Assembly: GCA_003171295.1 (NCBI GenBank)
Contig: PMYF01000699.1
Coordinates: 1 to 7,150, forward strand
Direction: 5' to 3'
Origin: Acidobacteriota bacterium
Lineage (GTDB): Bacteria; Acidobacteriota; Terriglobia; UBA7540
DNA length: 7,150 bases
Part shown: in pieces, positions 1 through 5,504 of the stretch
Layout: each line of letters starts with the position of its first letter
Position numbering within the stretch: position 1 is the stretch's first letter
Made by a program: the position numbers and the translations under genes
Notes under the pieces: generated by a model
The model's database searches: none
What the model saw: only the letters and a program-made list of their open reading frames with translations
What the model was told of the DNA's origin: nothing

Positions 1-294
1 TCCCGCTGGGGTTTGGAGGCGCTGTCCGACCTCTGCCTGCACGGCTCGCATTCCACCCAGGACTACGCTTACCGGATCATCAACACGATTACGATTTCTC
101 TCCATCCGGATGACGTGCAAAAGCTCGAGGACGGTCTCGAACAGCCGGCGGAGTCTTTCACCGCGGCCGGCGCTTTCCCGCTCCGCTCCAACTTCTGGAA
201 GGACAAAGGGCCGTACCTGGCTATCATGACGGGGTATGGCCTTCTGATGATTCTGCTGATCCTGATCCTGATGAAACGTAAGGATGTGAAGTAG
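1..294 (+). CDS. C-terminal fragment of a membrane protein, probably an ABC-2 type transporter permease
   Basis: The reading frame is open from the first base of the window, so the gene starts upstream and only its last 97 residues are seen. They begin SRWGLEALSDL, which resembles the SRW-x-x-EAL stretch found before the last extracellular loop of ABCG/ABC-2 type permeases. A soluble, mostly polar stretch follows (about residues 12-69). Then comes one strong hydrophobic segment (about 71-91, ending LLMILLILILM) and a short basic tail KRKDVK. A large loop, a final helix and a short cytosolic tail is the layout expected at the end of such a permease. The next gene starts 26 bases downstream on the same strand and is probably co-transcribed. 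The membrane location is well supported. The ABC-2 assignment is an inference from a short piece; another polytopic or tail-anchored protein is possible. Confidence 0.5.
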   Translation, partial: SRWGLEALSDLCLHGSHSTQDYAYRIINTITISLHPDDVQKLEDGLEQPAESFTAAGAFPLRSNFWKDKGPYLAIMTGYGLLMILLILILMKRKDVK

Positions 295-310
295 CAAAGC
301 CCCTGCACAA

Positions 311-315
311 AGGAG
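311..315 (+). promoter_or_regulatory. Ribosome binding site of the small coiled-coil membrane protein gene
   Basis: AGGAG lies five bases upstream of the ATG at 321. It is the clearest Shine-Dalgarno sequence in the window and fixes the start of the following gene. It sits in the 26-base gap after the upstream stop codon, which leaves little room for a separate promoter. Confidence 0.75.
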
Positions 316-320
316 TTAGC

Positions 321-683
321 ATGGATAGCGGTAATTCCTCAGTTCGCAACCTGCTCTATATCGTTCTGGTGCTTACGCTGTTGTCAGTCTTCGCGAACTT
401 CTACGTCGCCTCACAACTGGCCCGGAATAGCGATGAGCTGGCCCGCTTGGGCCTCTTGCTGCAGAAACAGATGATGGGGACCGCTCTGCAGCAGTCCGAG
501 CAGTTGCAGAAGAAGATGGAACAACTCAATCAGGACGCGGCCGGCGTTGACGCGAAGCTGCAGAAAGCCCAGGATGATTTTGTGGCGAGGATGAACGTCG
601 AGCTCCCCAAGATCATGGATAACTACATCAAATCGCGCGCACCCATGATTGAGAAGCAGGCCATGAAGCAGGTGCCCCACTAG
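321..683 (+). CDS. Small single-pass membrane protein with coiled coil, function unknown
   Basis: This 120-residue protein is not one I recognise. A short polar N-terminus (residues 1-9) is followed by one hydrophobic helix (about 10-30, LLYIVLVLTLLSVFANFYVA). The rest, about 33-118, is polar and rich in Gln, Lys, Leu, Met and Ala, with few helix breakers. Runs such as QQSEQLQKKMEQLNQ suggest a coiled coil over about 33-90. It has no cysteines and no recognisable catalytic motif. The ATG is supported by AGGAG five bases upstream. It follows the permease-like gene closely on the same strand, so a role as an accessory or scaffold subunit of that membrane protein is a reasonable inference. The window does not show this. 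Topology (N-in, C-out or the reverse) cannot be decided, because charges near the helix are few. Confidence 0.75.
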   Translation: MDSGNSSVRNLLYIVLVLTLLSVFANFYVASQLARNSDELARLGLLLQKQMMGTALQQSEQLQKKMEQLNQDAAGVDAKLQKAQDDFVARMNVELPKIMDNYIKSRAPMIEKQAMKQVPH

Positions 684-691
684 CCAAGCTT

Positions 692-718
692 GGCCAGCAG
701 GGCAGCGCCCCGGCGGCC
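692..718 (+). terminator. Possible weak hairpin between convergent genes
   Basis: The 40-base gap between the two convergent stop codons holds an imperfect inverted repeat: GGCC (692-695) pairs with GGCC (715-718), and GGGC (700-703) pairs with GCCC (707-710) around a 3-base loop, with a 4x4 internal loop between the two stems. TTTCC follows on the plus strand. The position is right for a terminator. The stem is interrupted and the T tract is short, so this is only a candidate. Confidence 0.25.
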
Positions 719-723
719 TTTCC

Positions 724-1995
724 TTACTCGGGGGTCTTCACTTCCACGTGGAATAGCTGCTCACCCATGAAGAACTCGTCACCGTCCCGGAGTTCAACTT
801 CAGCGCGCACGCGACGATAGACGCCGTTCCGGCTGCGTAAATCCTGCAGCAGGAAGCGTCCGGGCTGGGCCACGATGCGGGCGTGCGTTCCGGACATGTA
901 CGGATCATCCTTGAAGATCAGATCGCCCGTGGTCCGGCCCAGAGTGGTTTCGGGCTTCTCCAGTTTGAACTCCGCCACGATTTCTCCATTCAACTTGATG
1001 TGCTCAAGCTTGGCTGTAAGGGGCCCTTTTTGAAGCTTCGGCGGGATGCTCCACACCATGGTGCCCTGCGTGGCGCCCTTGGCCTGCCCCTCGTCGAGGC
1101 TCTGCGTGGTGAAGCGGAAGAGTTCCCGTCCCAGCAGGAAGATGTCGCCAGGCGAGAGTTCGCCGTCCTGCCGTTGCCGAAGGAAGGAGCCATTCTGGCT
1201 GCCCAAGTCCTTCAACAGGAGCTTGCCTTCGCGCACGGCGAGGGAAGCGTGTTGCGTTGAAAGCAACATATCCTGGGGGTAGCTCAGGTCGCAGTTCTCC
1301 CGCCCGATGAGCGTTTCTTTTGTGATCGTAAGGGTTTTTCCCGCGGACCCGTCCGGCTTCTTCTCGGAGATCTTGGCTTCGATTTGCGCGATGTGCAGGC
1401 CGGTGAAAACCACGGTCCCTTCCGTGGAAAGCCCCGAGGGGACTGGTGGTCTGGGTGGAACTGGCCTGGCGACGGGCGGTGCCGGCGGTGGCGCCGCGGG
1501 CCTGGGAGGAATGCGAGGCGGCGGAGCCGCAACGGGCCTCGCCACGGGCGGGGCTGGGGGCGGTGCCACGGGACGGGGAGGTGGCGCTGCTACCGACCGG
1601 GCCACGGGCGGCGGAGGCGCGGCTGAGCGCGACGGCGCCACGGGCTGTGAAGCCGGCACGGCTTGCTGCACGGGTGGGGGCGGAGCCGCCACTAGGGGAG
1701 TGCCGCAAAAGCCGCAAAACTTGCTCCCGACGGGGAAAGACTTGTGGCACTTTGGGCACATCACCTGCGCGATAACCGGCGCCGCCGGGGGGTGCGGAAT
1801 CGCGGCTACGGCCGCTGGCGCTATAGGCGCCGCAATCACGGGGGCCTGAGCTACAGGTGAAGGCGCCGCTGCCGCCGGGGCGTGCAACGATTTTCCGCAG
1901 CGTGCGCAGGACGGCGCAGTCGTCGGGTTCATGTTCCCGCAAGATGCGCATCGCATGTACCGGACAGTTCCTTGCTCATTATCCTCAGCGCTCAT
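724..1995 (-). CDS. Double zinc-ribbon, Pro-rich linker, tandem FHA-domain protein
   Basis: This 423-residue, probably cytoplasmic protein has no signal peptide or membrane helix. Zinc ribbon 1 uses C16, C19, C30 and C33 (CASCG...CARCG). Zinc ribbon 2 uses C80, C83, C94 and C97 (CPKCH...CGFCG). Residues 101-187 are a Pro/Ala-rich, presumably disordered linker with VARPVAAPPP-like repeats. FHA domain 1 (about 200-300) shows G231-R232, S246-x-x-H249 and the DLGSQNG motif at 263-269. FHA domain 2 (about 325-420) shows G353-R354, S368-x-x-H371 and DLRSRNG at 385-391. Both keep the residues typical of phosphothreonine-peptide binding. It is the last gene of the minus-strand group, starting 34 bases after the PHP gene's stop. 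A weak GGGAA lies six bases before the ATG. An in-frame ATG at 1956 (Met14) is an alternative start that would still keep both ribbons. A phospho-dependent adaptor role is inferred; the partner is unknown. Confidence 0.9.
   Translation of the reverse strand: MSAEDNEQGTVRYMRCASCGNMNPTTAPSCARCGKSLHAPAAAAPSPVAQAPVIAAPIAPAAVAAIPHPPAAPVIAQVMCPKCHKSFPVGSKFCGFCGTPLVAAPPPPVQQAVPASQPVAPSRSAAPPPPVARSVAAPPPRPVAPPPAPPVARPVAAPPPRIPPRPAAPPPAPPVARPVPPRPPVPSGLSTEGTVVFTGLHIAQIEAKISEKKPDGSAGKTLTITKETLIGRENCDLSYPQDMLLSTQHASLAVREGKLLLKDLGSQNGSFLRQRQDGELSPGDIFLLGRELFRFTTQSLDEGQAKGATQGTMVWSIPPKLQKGPLTAKLEHIKLNGEIVAEFKLEKPETTLGRTTGDLIFKDDPYMSGTHARIVAQPGRFLLQDLRSRNGVYRRVRAEVELRDGDEFFMGEQLFHVEVKTPE
1444..1614 (-). 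repeat. Degenerate in-gene repeat coding the Pro/Ala-rich linker
   Basis: Residues 128-184 of the zinc-ribbon/FHA protein carry three related copies: VARSVAAPPP (131-140), VARPVAAPPP (151-160) and VARPVPPRPP (175-184). The spacing is 20 and 24 residues. The longer unit PPPAPPVARPV occurs twice (145-155 and 169-179). The DNA repeats are imperfect. Expansion by slippage within a low-complexity linker is the simplest reading. Confidence 0.7.
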
Positions 1996-2029
1996 GTTTG
2001 ATTCCCGTCTCGTTTTTGATCGGCGTTAT

Positions 2030-4009
2030 CTATTCGCCGGTGGCCTTGATCCAGATGGGGTTAGTATAGCAGCGAAACTCTTCCTTGGCGCTGCTTCGTG
2101 TACTGGCCTCCAGCCGGATGTATCTCCATTCTTCCGAACCTTCCTTCAGGGCCATGCGCAGGTCAAAGGAAACCAAGCCCTCGCTTGAGAGGCTCTTGGA
2201 GGGGGGCATGGGCACATCCACGGGTTTCAGCTCGCCCGCGCCGGTTCCCACGATCAGTCGAATGAACTGAAAGGGTCCAAATTCTTCGCTGCTCACCCAA
2301 AGGAGTTGGAGAGGGGGCAGGGATTTCAACGGGCAGGAGATCTCCTGTCCGATGCCGACATCATCGGGATCGTCGAGGGACCCATTGGAGTTCCGATCGA
2401 AGCCGGCGACCAGCAGCGGGCCGTTACTGGCCACGCTGCGGCCATCCCGCAGGGCACGCAAGACGTTCTCACCGCGCGCTCCCATGCCGTCCGGCGCGTA
2501 AACCACGGTGAAGATGCGGCCCAAGGCGCTGTCTTCCGCGTATCCATTCAGGCCTCGCTGTGGCTTACCGAGAAAGTCCACGACGTCCAGCGTAGCTTCG
2601 AAGTTCAGGTCGCCATGCGCATCCGAACCCGCGGCGAGGAAGGGCTTGAAAAGCGGAGCATTCTTTCCATCCTGCCGCGGCTGGAGGCCGCGCGCCAATA
2701 GGGGTTGCCATCCCAGCTTGATTCCTTGTTCGAGCCGCGCGTACTGGTCAGCTTCCTTGTCGTATTGGAAGCAGGCGCTCGCTTCCGAGTGCGGGTGGAT
2801 GCAGAAGGGGTCGCGAGGGTCATCGGCAGTGCTCAGCGTGGCCCGATTCCACGGTTCCAGGCCCACTATGCCCGGCTGGAGTTGCTTTCCATCCGGCGCG
2901 AGGAAGTCCGCCTCCAGGTCCCACTTGCCCCCTCGCATGAGGGGGCTGATGGGGTCAAAGGGATGGGAGGGGTAAGCAAATCCCCCTGCCGCGACCACCC
3001 GCGCCAGAGCATCCCTGATGGGCATGGCCGCTGAGGCGAGGGAGCCGTCGCCCGTCATCACCACGGCGCTATCGGGCTGGGCGGGGTCCGGGAAACCCTT
3101 GTCGGGATCATCGGGTGAAGGCGCCGCCACCATGTGGACGGTGGTCAGCAGGGTGTCCTTGCTGGAAGAGAGGGTCATCTCTTCTCCGCGGATCAGCATC
3201 AGCCGGCTATCGCGAAAATGTTTTACGTCTTCCAACTCCGCCTGGTAGCGTTCCGGGGAGAGGTCGGTGGAATGGTCGGCCAACAACAGCCAGTCCATCC
3301 CTGCCTGCAGCGCCGCCTGCTTCGTGACGTCGAGCGGATACCCCCGCTCGGCAGGATTGTCAGTGTGGCCGGAGTGGTAATGCATATCGCCGCGATACCA
3401 TTTGGAGATCTGCGGAAGATGCGCAGCGTTCAGTCGAACACGCAGATAAAAGTCCTGGTTCGGCCAATCCACGACCCGGAACGAAACCCACAAGTCCGCC
3501 GAGCGGAAGGGTCCGCCCAGGTAGTGGCTGGCGAGAAAGGACTGCACGAGATCGCGGGGCGCCTCCAGAGTCTTCTTCAGACGGTCTTGTATCACCAGGG
3601 GCTGACCGTCGGTGCGAGCGTCAAAGGAAAAGTCTTTGCCCGTTCCCAAAAGCAGTGGTTCCTCGCTGAACTTGTGCTGGGCGCCGGTGGGTTTCACGTA
3701 AATGTTCACGCCCTGCAGTTTCAAGGGGTCCCGCTGGACATAGCGGGAGACGGTAGAACCTGTGGTGTGCGCGGCCTTCTCGATGCCGTTGATGATCTCC
3801 AAATAGACGGGAAGATTCGCATCGTCGGGGTTTCGCAGCATGCGCGGAACATCCGCCCGGAAGAAAACCCCCGTCATCGACAATTTTTCTTTCAGTTGAG
3901 ACGTCATGCTTTCCTGCGTTTGGGAGAAGGCCGGGATGGGCAAAGCAAAACACGCGGCCAGGATAACGGCGCGGAGGAGAGGGTGGAAACTCCGAATGTA
4001 GAGGCTCAT
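2030..4009 (-). CDS. Exported PHP-domain metallohydrolase, CehA/McbA-like
   Basis: This 659-residue protein has an N-terminal signal sequence (R6 and R13, then a hydrophobic stretch to about A27; likely cut near AFS-Q). PHP metal-site motifs appear in order: H210-x-H212, D245-H246, E276/E277 in RGEEMTL, H292, H349 in YPSHPFDP and D463-x-H465 in GSDAHGD. GRSVASNGPLL (524-533) matches the signature seen near the end of this domain in CehA/McbA-type hydrolases. Some members of that family hydrolyse aryl esters such as carbaryl, but the substrate here is unknown. Residues 31-205 and about 560-659 are extra regions, probably beta-rich, that I cannot name. The ATG at 4009 overlaps the preceding stop as ATGA, and GGAAG lies eight bases upstream. 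This start beats an in-frame ATG at 4045, which would put 12 polar residues before the signal sequence. LAAC (17-20) resembles a lipobox, but the hydrophobic run before it is short. Confidence 0.85.
   Translation of the reverse strand: MSLYIRSFHPLLRAVILAACFALPIPAFSQTQESMTSQLKEKLSMTGVFFRADVPRMLRNPDDANLPVYLEIINGIEKAAHTTGSTVSRYVQRDPLKLQGVNIYVKPTGAQHKFSEEPLLLGTGKDFSFDARTDGQPLVIQDRLKKTLEAPRDLVQSFLASHYLGGPFRSADLWVSFRVVDWPNQDFYLRVRLNAAHLPQISKWYRGDMHYHSGHTDNPAERGYPLDVTKQAALQAGMDWLLLADHSTDLSPERYQAELEDVKHFRDSRLMLIRGEEMTLSSSKDTLLTTVHMVAAPSPDDPDKGFPDPAQPDSAVVMTGDGSLASAAMPIRDALARVVAAGGFAYPSHPFDPISPLMRGGKWDLEADFLAPDGKQLQPGIVGLEPWNRATLSTADDPRDPFCIHPHSEASACFQYDKEADQYARLEQGIKLGWQPLLARGLQPRQDGKNAPLFKPFLAAGSDAHGDLNFEATLDVVDFLGKPQRGLNGYAEDSALGRIFTVVYAPDGMGARGENVLRALRDGRSVASNGPLLVAGFDRNSNGSLDDPDDVGIGQEISCPLKSLPPLQLLWVSSEEFGPFQFIRLIVGTGAGELKPVDVPMPPSKSLSSEGLVSFDLRMALKEGSEEWRYIRLEASTRSSAKEEFRCYTNPIWIKATGE
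2363..2398 (-). other. EF-hand-like calcium loop in the PHP hydrolase
   Basis: Residues 538-549 read D-x-N-x-N-G-x-L-D-x-x-D. This fits the 12-position calcium loop of EF-hand or dockerin type: acidic or amide side chains at 1, 3, 5, 9 and 12, Gly at 6 and a hydrophobic residue at 8. It lies just after the GRSVASNGPLL motif. Calcium binding is inferred from the pattern alone, and no flanking EF helices are evident. Confidence 0.45.
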
Positions 4010-5454
4010 GGGATCAACTTCCGCGCAACTTGAATGGAGATGCACTGATTGCCCGAGGCTGCCAGGGCCACGACCTCGCCCTCCGCGTTAAGCAAAGGCG
4101 CGCCGGTTTCGCCTGGATCCATCGCATGGTCCATGGTCAGGGTAGTCCCCTCCAGCCCCGCCTTGACGTTGAGGAGACGCGGGTCGGTTTGAGGCTGGCT
4201 CACCCCGTAAGGATAACTGCCCAAGATCAACTGGGAGCCGCTGGCGAGGTTTGCCGCCGTGCTCGCGAGCGGCAAGGGATGAAAACCCGTACCGCTGACC
4301 TGCAGCAGGGCCAGGTCTGATTCACCCTCGGCGTGGAGATGCAGAGTGGCGCGCTCTTCGGAGTCCGGGTCCAGGTAATCCTGTTGGGTCATCTGGTCGG
4401 GCGGCATCTGGAGGATCTTCAAGGTCCGTTTTTCGGTGCTCAGGGCGGATTGAAGGTCAGGTTGACCACCCGCAGCAGTCAGCTTGGCGCCGGCCGGCCA
4501 GGCGTAGGTCTTTACACTGCCTTGATCCACCTCCAGGTGAGAGTGCTCCAGCAGGAAGTCGACCTGGGGGTCAAACTTCCAGGGCGCCACCACTCGCTTG
4601 GTGGTTAGCAGCTTTCCATCCGCGCTCACCAGAAAGCCGGTGCCGGATTGCCCGAACTTTTCCAGGGCTTTGGATTTGGGGTCGTGCACCACGTACTCCG
4701 TGTACAGGAGATACAGCGCAGGGTTCACTTTGGCTCCCAGGGTCTGATCCTGGTGCAGTTTCGCCAGATGTTCCTTCGCCATGTTGATGGCCGCAGCCGA
4801 AGAAGGGTTCGCGAGTGTTTCCAGGATCGTGTCCGCCGTCAGATGGAGGAGGGGGTTGCCCTGGAAGAGATTCAAGGGGACTTGTTCATTCAGGGTCACC
4901 GGGATCACGAGCAGTTTCGTCCGCAACGCGGCTTTTTCCAGGGTATTCAGCTTGACCTCGATGAAACTCTGTCCCGTGATCAGGATCTTGTCCTTGTCTA
5001 CCATTTCCCGAACCGGCGCCAGCGAATCCAGATCGGCGAACAGGATGGAGCACTTGAGAGGGGAGGGAAGATCGACGGGGTCTTTACTCGAAAGTTTGAA
5101 CTCCTGCGCAAACGTCTCAATGTGGATGGGAATCCCGCTCACGCGCACATCCTGAAAGTACATGCGCTGGACCGTGGCTCCCCGATTGACGGGACGGATG
5201 GTGATGAAGAGATCAAGCAGAAGACGGTCGAAGTTGATATCCCGAAACGAGAGGCTCTTGTAGACGGCAGGATTAGGCGCAGGCTGGCCACCCTTGGCGG
5301 GAAGCTGGTAAACCTTGGCGCCGCGAATTTCTTCCGGCAACTGGGCCGCCGGCTCTGCCTGCTGGGCAGCCACGGACGGGGGAAAAGCGATGACCCTCCA
5401 AACGAGGGCGGAAAGAAGTAGAGAACGCGAAAGAATAGACAGCGCCAAGATCAT
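4006..5454 (-). CDS. Exported protein with degenerate trypsin/HtrA-like (pseudoprotease) domain
   Basis: The 482-residue product begins with a hydrophobic signal sequence (1-30), likely cut at SVAA-QQ. Residues about 65-200 form a beta-rich region of unknown family. Its text (VNRGATV, VRVSGIPI, ITGQSFIEVKL) loosely recalls LEA14/WHy-type domains, which is speculative. Residues about 268-478 match the S1/HtrA fold: GTGFLVSADGKLLTT, then SDLALLQV, then PGETGAPLLNAEGEVVAL. The catalytic His position is Arg (R287), the Asp is kept (D380), and the Ser position is Thr (T450), with GAP in place of GGP. Peptidase activity is therefore unlikely; a binding or scaffold role is inferred. No PDZ domain follows. 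The ATG at 5454 is chosen because it opens the signal peptide and lies 50 bases after the cyclase stop; the open frame extends upstream only by overlapping the cyclase gene. The ribosome site is weak. The next gene overlaps by four bases. Confidence 0.8.
   Translation of the reverse strand: MILALSILSRSLLLSALVWRVIAFPPSVAAQQAEPAAQLPEEIRGAKVYQLPAKGGQPAPNPAVYKSLSFRDINFDRLLLDLFITIRPVNRGATVQRMYFQDVRVSGIPIHIETFAQEFKLSSKDPVDLPSPLKCSILFADLDSLAPVREMVDKDKILITGQSFIEVKLNTLEKAALRTKLLVIPVTLNEQVPLNLFQGNPLLHLTADTILETLANPSSAAAINMAKEHLAKLHQDQTLGAKVNPALYLLYTEYVVHDPKSKALEKFGQSGTGFLVSADGKLLTTKRVVAPWKFDPQVDFLLEHSHLEVDQGSVKTYAWPAGAKLTAAGGQPDLQSALSTEKRTLKILQMPPDQMTQQDYLDPDSEERATLHLHAEGESDLALLQVSGTGFHPLPLASTAANLASGSQLILGSYPYGVSQPQTDPRLLNVKAGLEGTTLTMDHAMDPGETGAPLLNAEGEVVALAASGNQCISIQVARKLIP
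4018..4022 (-). promoter_or_regulatory. Ribosome binding site of the PHP hydrolase gene
   Basis: GGAAG on the minus strand lies eight bases before the ATG at 4009, inside the last codons of the upstream gene. The start and stop codons overlap as ATGA (4006-4009), so translation of the two genes is probably coupled. Confidence 0.55.
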
Positions 5455-5504
5455 TCTGTGGACCCCCGGGGCCAAACTCGCGCAGGAGAGCTTTACCTGG
5501 GAAT

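Noticed and set aside
1444..1614. Repeat block considered as a CRISPR-like or intergenic repeat
   Set aside because: The copies are imperfect, have no unique spacers, keep the reading frame, and code a Pro-rich linker.
1307..1849. Plus-strand frame coding a Gly-rich protein
   Set aside because: It is the antisense of the Pro/Ala-rich linker; the Gly/Ala repeats are just the complement of Pro/Ala codons. No ribosome site or domain was seen.
1004..1951. Long open frame of 315 codons on the minus strand, in a different frame from the zinc-ribbon/FHA gene
   Set aside because: It runs inside a gene with clear zinc ribbons and FHA motifs. Its product is Arg/Ser/Gly-rich with no domain pattern, as expected of a shifted frame in GC-rich, Pro-rich coding DNA.
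3134..4033. Plus-strand open frame of 299 codons opposite the PHP gene
   Set aside because: The opposite strand codes a protein with all PHP motifs and a signal peptide. The antisense product has no recognisable motif.
4010..4045. Upstream start of the PHP gene at 4045
   Set aside because: It would add 12 polar residues ahead of the signal sequence. The ATG at 4009 has an ATGA overlap with the upstream stop and a plausible ribosome site.
4648..5421. Plus-strand open frame of 257 codons opposite the pseudoprotease gene
   Set aside because: It is antisense to a gene with a signal peptide and protease-fold motifs. Its composition is rich in Arg, Gln and Gly with no domain.
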